Part shown: in pieces, positions 1 through 11,485 of the stretch
Numbering within the stretch: position 1 is the first letter of the stretch
Layout of the letters: every line of letters begins with the position of its first letter
Assembly: GCA_963921195.1 (NCBI GenBank)
Contig: OY992537.1
Location: 182,420,065 to 182,484,064 of the forward strand
DNA from: Pegoplata infirma
Lineage: Eukaryota > Arthropoda > Insecta > Diptera > Anthomyiidae
Length of the DNA: 64,000 bases
Direction: 5' to 3'
Notes under the pieces: model-generated
What the model was told of the DNA's origin: nothing
Database searches by the model: none
Seen by the model: only the letters and a program-made list of their open reading frames with translations
Program-made: the position numbers and the translations under genes

Positions 1-260
1 TAGTTGATTGTCCTGTGTTTCGCACAACGCATTACAGAGAAATTCGTTTTTTAGTCGAACAATTCGTATGTGGAATAAACTTCCCGCAGAAGTCTTCCCT
101 GTTACTTATAATTTAGAAAAGTTTAAATCAAATATCCATAAATACTACTCCCTCTTTCCTCCTTCCCATACCCTATTTTCCTGATCAGTACAATGCATAG
201 CATGAGTAGGGGGCATCCCCTGAGTATTGGTTAAAATTAAAAAAAAAAAAAAAAAAAAAA
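1..260 (+). mobile_element. 3' end of a Jockey-like non-LTR retrotransposon with poly(A) tail
   Basis: The last codons of a reverse-transcriptase ORF read SFFSRTIRMWNKLPAEVF and end at a TGA near 183. A short 3' UTR follows, then an A-run at about 239-260. An R-x-x-R-M/L-W-N-x-L-P block just before the stop is the usual carboxy-terminal signature of Jockey/CR1-type elements. The upstream residues (VDCPVFRTTHYR) lie in another frame, so a frameshift near 37-42 breaks the ORF. Only the tail is in the window. It is a dead or 5'-truncated copy in sense orientation. The clade call rests on the short motif only. Confidence 0.7.
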
Positions 261-284
261 GGGTTAAGTCTTAAAATTTATAGT

Positions 285-972
285 CCCGAGTAAAAATAAA
301 CATATATTACAATATATAACTTGATACAAACATAATAAATTATATATGATTATACATCCGTGAGATATTTTCAAAATTTTTTTAATGCAGTCATATGTAG
401 TAATATATAATTGAATCATGATTCGGATTAAAAGGTGTACGGTTGATATAATTATATAAAATTACATGAGGGTCAATACAAAATTTGTTTTTCTGTATAA
501 TTTAATATAAAATTATATATATCCTATTCTGTTCCATATATAACACTATATGTTTCCATTTAACCAACAATTTTCTAAGTTTTTAAGGCAAAGTATAAGA
601 AACTTTTTAAAATGTTCCTAAACATTTCCTTGTTAGGGTTATGTATATCACCTATCTGGTTCGAAGCGTACCCGAACATTTTTTTGTTTAAGAAAATTAT
701 ATGTTTGGTGAATGTATCGTTGACCTGTGGTGTAACTCAACCCAAACCAAAAAACACCAGGATTTTACATGTTTTTATGCAATTAGATCTAATTAGATCC
801 ACTAATATATGGCAATGTCTGGTCAAAACTCGGATGAAATCAAATCATATTTTATACAAATTGATCTTTTTTAATGCAAAAACATCCACCATTTTTCAGA
901 TCAAATTGCGTTTAATTATATATTGTATTACATATCAATATATATTGCATCATATAAAAATTTTTACTCGGG
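285..972. mobile_element. TIR element family A, copy 1
   Basis: The element begins CCCGAGTAAAAAT and ends with its inverse ATTTTTACTCGGG, giving imperfect terminal inverted repeats of about 13 bp. The ~690-bp AT-rich body is closely matched base for base by 2185-2881 in the same orientation. Open frames inside it (starting MFLNISLLGLC) are shared by both copies, have no recognisable domain and are probably fortuitous. It separates the retrotransposon tail at 1-260 from an endonuclease fragment at 973. Non-autonomous DNA transposon (MITE-like); superfamily undetermined because no clear target duplication was found. Confidence 0.75.
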
Positions 973-1963
973 GTATGTATTTCCCCGGGGGTCAAGATAA
1001 TAGCCTATTAAGAAACAAATTCAAAAGCGACTTAAGAAAAATATTAAATACAAACAATAAATATTTAATTCGCGGAGATTTGAATTCTAGACACAGAAAT
1101 TGGAATTGCTTACGTGCTAATCAATGGGGAAATATTCTTAATTATTTTACGTCATATTTTCCGGTAATAATTTCGTTTCCAAATTCACCCACCTACATAC
1201 CGGCAGCCGCGAATGCAAATCCATCTACCCTGGATTTAGTTCTGTCAAATATTCCACAATTTATATCCAATCTATTAACTTTAGTGAGCTTAGTTCAGAT
1301 CATCTACCTGTTTCTTTTAATCTCTCGACATCTATGCCTTTGGCAGATAACTTAAATTACAATTTTAAGCGTGCTAACTGGGACAAGTATAAACTTGCTA
1401 TAAAGAACTCAATGAGCAATAACACATTAGTTGACCATAATTTTGACACTTATGAAGTCATAGATAATTGTGTGGAGGATTTAACTAGTTCACTTTTGGA
1501 AGCTGTTAGACATTCGGTTCCAAAATCTCTACCTAAAACAAACTTCATTAAACTTCCAGATTATATTTTACGGTTAATTAAGCTTAGAAATCAATATCGC
1601 AGAGAATGGGGGAGGTATAGGCAAAATTCGGATTATCAAGTAATGAGAAGGTATACGGATCTGATACGCAGAGAGATTTACATTTACCGAAATCGTCAAT
1701 GGAATGCTAGGTTAAGTGCAATGAATAAAGGGTCTAAACCTTTTTGGAATGCCACTAAAATTTTAAAAAGAAAGACAAGCCACTGTCATTCTCTTTTAAC
1801 TGATGATGATAATGTCTTAATTTCTGATGAAGACAAGGCAAATGCGTTCGCTACAACATTTGGTCTTAACCATAGAGTATCTGAAAACCTGGGTTCAGAT
1901 AATCACGCTATGATTAGTGCTCCTATACGGAAATTTGTAATATCAAAAAACTTTGATTGTTGA
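973..1963 (+). mobile_element. Jockey-like ORF2 fragment: endonuclease and linker, frameshifted
   Basis: Frame one reads YFPGGQDNSLLRNKFKSDL, then RGDLNSRHRNWN, then NPSTLDLVLSNIP, which is the apurinic/apyrimidinic-like endonuclease of Jockey-clade retrotransposons. The GDxN block is a catalytic signature. The frame shifts between about 1258 and 1290, because the expected ELSSDHLPVSF block appears in the next frame. That frame continues through the linker (YILRLIKLRNQYRREWGRYR, then KPFWNATKILKR) to 1963. The part of the endonuclease before YFPGG is absent, cut by family A copy 1, and no reverse transcriptase follows. This is a dead fragment. Confidence 0.85.
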
Positions 1964-1965
1964 AA

Positions 1966-2183
1966 AAAGAATTTTGTTTTTTTTTTCAACAAGGAAATTC
2001 AACAAACACAAACACAATTTGTTGATCTGACAAAAGTAAAAAATCTTAATTTCTTTTCAATAAAGAAATTTAACAAACACAATTTGTTGATCTGACAAAT
2101 ATTTTTTTTTTCAACAAAGACATTTAACAAACACAAACACTATTTGTTAACATGATAAAAGAATTTTGAAATAAAATTACTTG
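1966..2183. repeat. Short tandem repeat, about three units of 55-70 bp
   Basis: The phrase TTCAACAAAGAAATT followed by AACAAACACAA and ATTTGTTGATCTGACAAA occurs three times (about 1985, 2060 and 2118) with indels. It lies between the endonuclease fragment and family A copy 2. Degenerate minisatellite with no coding potential. Confidence 0.7.
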
Positions 2184-2184
2184 A

Positions 2185-2881
2185 CCCGAGTAAAAATAAA
2201 CATATATAACAATATATAACTTGATACAAACATAATAAATCATATATGATTATATGTCCCGTGAGGTGTTTTCTATTTTTTTTAAATGCAGTCATATTTT
2301 GTAATATATAATTTAATCATGATTCGGATTAAAAGGTATACGGTTGATATAAATATATGAAATAATATTAGGGCCAATACAAAATTTGTTTTTCTGTATA
2401 ATTTAATATAAAATTATATATAGCTTATTGTGTTCCATATATAAATGTTCCAATTAAATGTTTCCAATTAACCAAAAATGTTCTAAGTTTTTTAAGTAAA
2501 GTATAAGAAACTTTTAAAATGTTCCTAAACATTTCCTTGTTAGGGTTATGTATATCACCTATCTGGTTCGAAGCATACCCAAACATTTTTTTTTTAGAAA
2601 ATTATATGTTTGGTGAATGTATCGTTGACCTGTGGTGTAATTCACCCAAACCAAAACACAACAAAATTTTTTTATGTTTTTATGCAATTAGATCTAATTG
2701 GATCCAATGAAATATGGCAATGTCTGGTCAAAACTCGGATGAAATCGAATTATATTTTATACAAGTTGATCTTATAATTATAATGCAAAAACATCCACCA
2801 TTATTCGGATTAAATTGCGTATAAATATATATTATGTTATATATCATTATGTATTGCATCATATAAAATTTTTTACTCGGG
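2185..2881. mobile_element. TIR element family A, copy 2
   Basis: Same ends as 285-972 (CCCGAGTAAAAAT at the left, TTTTTACTCGGG at the right), the same orientation and high similarity along the whole body. Notable shared blocks include TTGATACAAACATAATAAAT near the left end and CTATCTGGTTCGAAGC in the middle. Small indels distinguish the copies. Non-autonomous. Confidence 0.75.
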
Positions 2882-3029
2882 GACTGAGTTTGTTGAAAAC
2901 AAAATCGAAGTTTTGTATTATGGTGTAACAGGAGGCCATTTTTACTAAATATTTGGTTTATATTATGTTTGGTTGATTTACAATTGATGTTTGTTGATTT
3001 AAATTTGACGATTTTATTTTCTGTGTATA
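2882..3029. other. Unassigned AT-rich spacer
   Basis: TTGATTTA-like phrases lie between family A copy 2 and the start of the ~35-bp repeat array. No coding sequence or element end is recognisable. The missing left end of the hAT-like repeat element that finishes at 7161 may have been lost here. Confidence 0.4.
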
Positions 3030-3377
3030 GAATAAGCCTCTGATTCTGAGACATTTTTGATATAGAAAAAGTCTCAGATTTTGTGACATTTTCGTAACAA
3101 AACGTCTTGGATTCTGAGTAAAAGTCTCAGATTTAAAGGCATTATTCCTATATAAAAATCTCAGATTCTAATACATTTTTGTTATAGAAAAAGTCGAGAC
3201 TCTGAAACATTTTTGCAATAGAAAAAATCTTGGACTTTGCAAAAGTCTCAGATTTTGAGACATTTTTTCTATTGAAAAAGCCACTGATTTTTTATATACA
3301 AAAAGTCTCAGATTATCAGACTTTTTTCACGTAGAAATACATTTTTTTTATATACACTAAGACATTTTTTTTATATA

Positions 3378-4309
3378 CACTCAAAACAAACCATGTCAAA
3401 TTACTAAAAAAAGTCTCGTTATCCTATTTTACCAATATTTGTCAGTTTTCCTTATTTTTTAACAAATAATTTTCGATCGAAATTTAATTTTTTTTTGTAA
3501 TTTTACAGTTTTTCTTGTAATTTTACAAATTTTTGAGATTTTTTACAACAAAAATACTAGTGAATTTACGATAATTTCTTGTGAGTTTTATTTCGCCAAA
3601 AAAGATGTAAAGTTTACAATTTAATTAGTAAAAATCTTGTAAAATTACAAAAAAACTCGTAGTTTTTACTAGGAATTCTCGTAAAATATGAGGTATCATA
3701 AAATCTAGTAAAATCACGAATATTTTAGATTTACAATTTTTTTAGAAAAAAGCTGGTCAAATTACAAAATTATTGGTAAAATAACAAGCAATTCTTGTCA
3801 AATAGGAGGTAGAAAAAAAAAAGTTATAAGTTAAAAATGTTTTAAATATTTTGTTGGTTATTGACAATCGTTGCCTTACTGGTATAGTACAATTTCTTCG
3901 TCTTTCTAATTCTAATTGTGAATAGAGGCGAATATGTATTAATATTTTAGTTTGTGCACGAACGATTTGTCATTAGTCTCGTTTGCTACTTTGTAGTAAA
4001 TCGTTTCTATTTTTGCTAAATAATCTTGACAATGAAATCTGAAAAATTACGAAACACGTGCCGATTAAGTCTTGCAAAAATGACCAACATAAATAAATTT
4101 AAAACAAAAAAAATAATTTTCTTGAAAATTATGCTATGAGAATATCATGATTTTAATTAGTAAAGAAAATAATGACCTCGAGCCAGAATAAACATCCTCA
4201 AAATATAATATTTTAAAGGTCGAATAAAACAATTTTTATTGTTTAATAAAAATTAATCAGAATTTGTTATAAGTTAAAGTTATAAGTTATAAGTTTTTTT
4301 TTTTGTGTG
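3378..4309. mobile_element. TA-flanked element of the CACTCAAAA family
   Basis: Left end CACTCAAAACAAACC and right end GGTT-like T-run followed by GTGTG, flanked by TA at 3376-3377 and 4310-4311. The body is a mosaic of TTGTAAAATTACAA-like phrases and GGAGGTAG blocks shared with 20227-20741, 34068-34569 and 62852-63675. At 4136-4205 it holds one arm of the hairpin seen at 47401-47548. The TA duplication suggests a Tc1/mariner-type MITE. No transposase. Confidence 0.7.
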
Positions 4310-5404
4310 TAGAAAAATCTTATATTCTGACTAGGGTTTCTATTCGGGAAAAATTTCCCGGGAATTCCCGGGAAATATTTTTCTTAAAATCCCGGGATTT
4401 TTTCTTCGGGAAATTTCGGGAATTCGTCGCTAATTTTTTAATAAAAATATATTTTATTTACATATTTTTAACACAATTTTAAATGATTTAATAAAAATGA
4501 CATTAAAACTTTGAAAGAATTAACATTTTTAAAGAAAAACTAGTGTGGATATGCTTCAGCTTGCATGTTATTTAGGCCTAATAATTATTTTTCTTTAATC
4601 GATTGCGTGACAAAATACAGAATCAAACTAAATTTCACTTCAAATGTTGGTTGCAAATTGGCAAAAGTTTTCTTAACCTAAAGTTCCAATGATTTCTTCT
4701 TTACGAAATTTAGTATTTCATATTCAGAACAACAATCTTTATAGTGCTTAAACAAAAATATCTATATTTTAAAAAATATATAACAAACCTGGGTTTCAGC
4801 TTAAAATTTCATATATGAAGTAATAGCCTGGTATCTATCGGCCGTGAAAAAAAAGTTATATTTTGTAACGAACCTTGGCCGCCACGAGTTCTATCCCAGC
4901 AACCAGTGAAAGTACGTCGTTTCAATGGCTATATAGTACATTGGTGTTCTCATTTTGGTCGGAATGACTTAAACCAATTAATTTTAATAATTCGAAAGTT
5001 AAATTAAATATATCTTCAATATATAATTTTCTTACGCCAAGTCAAAATTAGAAAAATTTTCCAAAAAGTTATTAAAACCGCATTTAATGCAAAATCGGGT
5101 TTTTCTGAATTGTGAACAATTTTGCATGGAGTTGAAATACGTCAATGCAAATACTAGAACTATGATAAGGTCCAATATTTCTACAAAAAATAGATTTTAT
5201 GAACTTTCTACGTATATTTTAGAGGTTAGTAAAACTATTTTACAAAAGAATACATGTAAAATTGTTTTAAATTGGAAAATACGACCATACCCAGTTAAAA
5301 CTTCTATTACCAAGTAATGAGGTTTTCGCCTTTAAATAGATGGTGGTAGCTAGTTACTAAGTTGGTGAAACACTCATTATTTTAACATGGCGATGTCATT
5401 GGAG

Positions 5405-5632
5405 TAATGACCGCATACCCACTCGCTTACGAGAATGCTACTGAAAAACTACATACATTAGTACCACAAATAATAAGCTACTAGTAGCCCAAAAATAACT
5501 CGTTACCCACTACTTACAAAAATGCTACGAAATAACAGCATACATTAGTCCCAAAAATAAGTAGCTACCAGTTGCTCAAAAATAACTCGTTTCCCACTCC
5601 TTACAAAAATGCTACCAAATAACAGCTTTTGA
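5405..5632. repeat. Three-unit tandem repeat, period about 87 bp
   Basis: AAAAATAACTCGTT-CCCACT-CTTACAAAAATGCTAC occurs at about 5491 and 5578, and a diverged first unit starts near 5405 (CCCACTCGCTTACGAGAATGCTAC). It lies inside the hAT-like element at 4332-6654. Confidence 0.7.
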
Positions 5633-6350
5633 TTCTTTTAATAAATTTTTAACTTGGGGCAACTTCCCCCAATATGAAATTGAACAAGTTCATGTTGAAC
5701 GCGCTTATTTCCAATGTGCCAACGGAACCAATGTTTACGTTGATATCCTTCCCTCCAAATGTTTGATTGTAAAATTCAAATATTACGGGACCGAAAATAT
5801 ATCTTGGAACCTCGTAGAAAGGGACATTTGACTACTTAGGACATTACCAATAACAAATATACAGAAGCGACTGCTGCTCAGCCAATGGAAACCGCATTAA
5901 ACACCATCTTAAGTCTATATAAGAGTAAGTTAGGTTTTAAGGGAAATACTGTCTGTGATGGTTTTTACCTTAAAATTTGGAGAACACCACAAAATTTCTA
6001 GAAAAAACAATAACAATTTAGAAAAAGACAATTAAAATCCAGAAAACTTCAATAGAAGTTATGTAAAGACTAATTAAGGCTCATAAATCACGATCAAGTG
6101 TCAGCTAGATCCAGTTTTCTGAATATTAATTTGGTTTTCTAAACTTTTTTTGCGTTGTCCCAATTTTAATCAGAATTCCTGAATTTAAATTTCTGTTAAC
6201 AGAGTTTTATTAGAAAAAGTAGATAAATGTTAATATTTTTTAAGCTAAATGTGCAAGTTCTTTCTAAATTTTCTTTAGCATTTTTTTAATTTCATTAAAA
6301 AAAAATTATTTAGACAACTTATCAGATATTTTAAATCGTATTTACCAGTA

Positions 6351-6452
6351 ACCTGTTCTGTATCAGGTTATCGGTAACTCATTATTTATTAACAAGATGT
6401 AACCGGTTTTGTATTAGGATATCCGTAACTCATTATTTTTTAACAAGAAGTA
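6351..6452. repeat. Two-unit tandem repeat, 51 bp
   Basis: Two adjacent copies sharing GTAACTCATTATT and TTAACAAGA, the second beginning at 6402. Part of the interior of the hAT-like element at 4332-6654, close to its right subterminal CCCGGG cluster. Confidence 0.6.
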
Positions 6453-7315
6453 ATCGAGCAGGTAATTACATAGAATGCAGGCGGTAATGGGGACTTATTA
6501 CCAAGTTTTTACTGGGTAATTTGTATTATAAAATTTTTATATGGTAAAGTTCAAAATTTGTTGTAATTAAAAAATTCCCGGGAATTCCCGGGAATACGAT
6601 TTTTTTAAAACGATTTCCCGGGAATTGAAAAAGTCCGGGAATTTAGAAACCCTAATTCTGACACATTTTCCTATTAAAAAAATTCTTAGATTCTGAGAGA
6701 AAGTATCAGACATTGTTCCTATAGCAAATTTTTCAAATTTTAAGACATTATTCCTACAGAGAAAATAACAGATTCCGAGGCATTTTTCTTACAGAAAAAA
6801 TTCTGAGATATTTTTTTTATAGAAACAGTCTGAGATTCTGAGAAATTTTTCCCAGCGGCAAAGTCTCAGATTTTTTTTCTTTTTAGACGATTGTTATTTA
6901 AAATAATAGGTAATATATTTTCAAGATCTTGCTACTTAAAATTAGATTAATTTTTTTTTCGTACATCATTGAAACATTTTTAGGTAAAATTATTTTCAGG
7001 TTCGAAACATTTTCATTCAGAAAAATTTTCAGATTCTGAAGAGTTTTTTTTTTATTTTTTTAAGAAGTTTTTTACATTGTAGGTACTTGTTATTTTATAC
7101 CAAATAATGAAATTTGTGAAATCATATCGGGGGCCGGACCCTCACCTCATATACGCCACTGATTAATTCCCTTATTATACCCTTCACTCTGGTGATAAAG
7201 ATGATTATATAAGTTTGTCATTCCTTATGTAACACATTGAAATATTGGTTTAGGACCCCATAAAGTATATATATTCATGATCCTTGATCGATTTTAAGTC
7301 GATCTAGCGATGTCC

Positions 7316-8553
<1,238 letters not shown>

Positions 8554-9081
8554 TGAAATCACGTTTTTGGCAATAATCCGGAACCGATTTAAACGCTTGG
8601 GGTACCAAAAGTTGCGTAATTCTCCTAGGCAGAAACTGATGTATTTTTTTTTTTGAAATCGGTTAAGTATTTTAAAAGATATGAGTGAAAATGTAAAGGT
8701 ACCTCAAAAATAATGGTGAATTTTACACAAAAAAAATGCTATAACTTGACACCTGTTGAATGAATGAGAACAAAACTTGGAATTTAATGTAATTTTATCA
8801 TTCCTAACACTCACTAAAAATTTGGGCGGAATCGCACAATGGGGAGAGGCACCAGAAATTTAACCCAAAATTTTAAAATGATTTATCCTGGCTCAAGGTT
8901 GACATATTCAAATAAAATTTAAAAAGGTTCATATTTTATTGTTCTCAACGTTTTTCTGGTTATTTTGGTACCAATTATGGAAATATCGGTCAAGGGGTTA
9001 AGAAGCTATGAGCAATTGAGTTGAGTTTAAATATAAACCTCCATGATATGACGTGGCTGCGCGCCATTTTGTAGTTGTTGA

Positions 9082-11197
9082 CAGTGGCGTATACAGGGGG
9101 GGGGGCCGGGGGCCCCCCCCGAAATGATTTCACAAATTTCAAGATTTGTTATCAAATAAAAAGTACAATGTTAAAAAACTTCGTAAAAAAATCTAAAAAC
9201 ATTTAAGAATCTAAAAGTTTTTGAAGAGAAATGTTTTGAAACTGAAAATTTTTCTGTTAAAAAAATCTCAAAATCTGAAAAAAATTTTTTAGAATATGAA
9301 ACTTTTCAACTTAGGATTCTAATGAAAAAACAACTTAGAACCTGAAGTTTTATGTAAACAAAAAATGGACCTAATTGTAAGTAAAATGAAGTCAAATATT
9401 AAAATGCGACTTTGTCATTTAGAAAAATTTCTCAAAACGAAACTATTTCTTAAAAAATTTTTTTCTCAGAATCTAAAACTTTCTATAAAAAAATGTCTGA
9501 GAATCTAACTATGACTTTTTTTATAGGAATAATGCCTTAAAATATTAGCCTTTTTCGCAGAATATAAGACCTTTTCTATAGGAAAAAATGTCTCAGAATC
9601 TGGTACTTTTTCTATAAAAAATTCTCAGAATCTAAGGCTTTTCTAAATGAAAAAAGTTTCAGAATCTGAGGCTTTTTTTACAAGAGAAATGTTTTAAAAT
9701 CTGAGAACTGTCTACAGGAAAAATGTCTCTGAATCTGAAAAATGTCTCAAAATCTGAGATTTTTTCTATAAAAAAAATCTATGAATCTGAGGCTTTTCTA
9801 TATGAAAAATGTTTAAAGCTGAGAACTTTCTATAGGAATAATGTCTCTGAATCTGAGAATTTTTCTTACAATCAAGAAAATGTCTCAGAATTTAAGACTT
9901 TTTTTACGAAAAATGTTTCAGAATCAACGAATTTTTCTTAAGGAAAATTATCTCAAAATCAAATAAAGGAAAAATGTCTCAAGAACACAAGGTGAGACAT
10001 TTTGTATAGAAAAATGCTCAAAATCTGAAACTTTTTCTATTGCAAAAATATATTTTTCTATAAGAATAATGTCTCAGAATTTTAGTATTTTGCTATGGGA
10101 AATATATTTCAAATCTCAGATTTTCAGATTTTCTCAGAATCTGAGGCTTTTTCTATATGAAAAATGTTTCAGAATCTATTTCCTATAGTCAAAAAGTGAT
10201 TAAGCATCTTAGACTTTTTCAATAGGAAAAATGTGTCAGAATCTAAGAAATTTTCGGTAGAAAAAATGTCTGAGAACCTGAGACATTTTCTATAGGAAAA
10301 ATGTCGAATAATCTGAGACTTTTTCTGTAAGAAACATGTCGAAGAATCTGAGACTTTTTCTATAAGAATCTGAGACTTTTTATATGTCTGAGAACCTGAG
10401 ACACTTTCTATAGGAAAAATGTCGAATAATCTGAGACTTTTTCTGTAAGAAACATGTCGAAGAATCTGAGACTTTTTCTATAAGAATCTGAGACTTTTTC
10501 TATAGGAAAAATGTCTAAGAATCTTAGACCTTTTCTATAGGAAAAATGTTTTAGAATCTAAGACTTTTTATACTGCTTTCTTTTTAAAAAGTTCTCAGAA
10601 TCTGAATCATCTTATTTATAGAAAAAGCGAAGATTTTCTAAGAATCTAAAATTTTTTGTGTTGAATGTTGTAGAATCTGAAAAAATGTGCTAAACTAGAA
10701 ATATCTCAGATTATGGGAAAATGTTTTACAATCGGAGTCTTTTCTTTTGGAAGAGTATTTTATGAATATGTTTGTAGAATCAATTTCTAAACTGAATTTT
10801 TCCGAGAAACGTTTTCCATTGGAAATATGATTTAGAGTCTTTGACTTTTTCTATTACAAAAACTGTCTTAACTGCAAATTGTGATAGAATCTTAGACTTT
10901 TCTTTGAAAAAATTTCAGATAATCTTCTTTGTAAAAATTTTTCAGCATCTAATAAAATTCGCACTTTAAAAATGTTTAAGTCTCTCAAAAAATTCTAAAT
11001 TATAAAAAAATCTTAATTTCCTCCCAAACGGTGGTAAACTTACACAAAAATGAAGAATCTCATTGTGTTACATTCAGTTCAAGGAAAAGATCGGGAAAAA
11101 TTCTAAAACATGTCCTGTTATGTAAATTTTTTGTAAAAAAAAAAATTTAAAAATAATGTTGGGCCCCCACCGAAATAAAATCCTGGATACGCCCCTG
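9082..11197 (-). mobile_element. hAT-like non-autonomous element filled with ~35-bp repeats, copy in mini-me
   Basis: The left end CAGTGGCGTATACAGG and right end CCTGGATACGCCCCTG are inverted repeats, flanked by a perfect 8-bp duplication GTTGTTGA (9074-9081 and 11198-11205). Next to the left end lies a G/C-only run, GGGGGGGGGGCCGGGGGCC followed by more C. The interior from about 9180 to 10960 is one degenerate tandem array of CTGAGACTTTTTCTATAGG plus AAAAATGTCTCAGAAT units, about 33-36 bp each. The element at 49755-51739 is the same family in the opposite orientation. No transposase. Confidence 0.9.
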
Positions 11198-11485
11198 GTT
11201 GTTGATGCTTATTTGGCTTGTTAGTGGTTATTTGTATCAATAGAAGTAAAAAATGCGTAGTATGTGTCATACACGTGGTTGCTTTTATATAATTTTTATA
11301 CATACTTATAAAATATTCTTTTTTTTTGTTTTTTAAATATTTACATTGCACTATGGTTCTTGGTCTTTTCTTGGCCAAAATTACAAAACTGGAAAAATTT
11401 CTGGTTTGAAATAGGTTTTGTGTTAAAAATTGTTATAATTTTTTTGCTTACCATATAGAATATTATAAAAACATTTTTATATTTA

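Larger units (their letters stand above)
4332..6654. mobile_element. hAT-like element with TAGGGTTTCTA ends and CCCGGGAATT subterminal repeats
   Basis: Left end TAGGGTTTCTATTCGGG, right end TTTAGAAACCCTA, with a perfect 8-bp duplication ATTCTGAC at 4324-4331 and 6655-6662. Both ends carry clustered CCCGGGAATTCCCGGG palindromes, probably subterminal transposase-binding repeats. The 2.3-kb interior holds only broken frames. One, near 5848-5990 (NKYTEATAAQPMETALNTIL), looks protein-like but is stop-ridden on either side and I cannot assign it. hAT assignment rests on the YAG-type terminus and 8-bp duplication. Confidence 0.8.
3030..7161 (+). mobile_element. Old hAT-like element built of ~35-bp repeats, interrupted twice
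   Basis: Degenerate units of GTCTCAGATTCTGAGACA plus TTTTTCCTATAGAAAA fill 3030-3377, 4310-4331 and 6655-7060. The right end reads GGGGGCCGGACCC, then ATACGCCACTG at 7161, matching the right end of the intact relative at 49755-51739. The two gaps are exactly two later insertions (3378-4309 and 4332-6654); removing them and their duplications rejoins the array. The left TIR is missing. This is the oldest and most degraded of three family members in the window. Confidence 0.7.

Noticed and set aside
612..970. The N-terminal part of the 247-codon frame (MFLNISLLGLC...) as a leader of the endonuclease
   Set aside because: This part belongs to the TIR element at 285-972, and its text recurs in 2519-2710 without any endonuclease. 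The fusion is accidental.
2728..3054. 108-codon minus-strand open frame
   Set aside because: It spans the right end of a TIR element and unassigned spacer, has strong AT bias and contains no recognisable domain.
9082..11197. CRISPR-like array of ~35-bp repeats
   Set aside because: The units are degenerate, contiguous without unique spacers, and lie inside a TIR element with 8-bp duplications in a eukaryotic genome.
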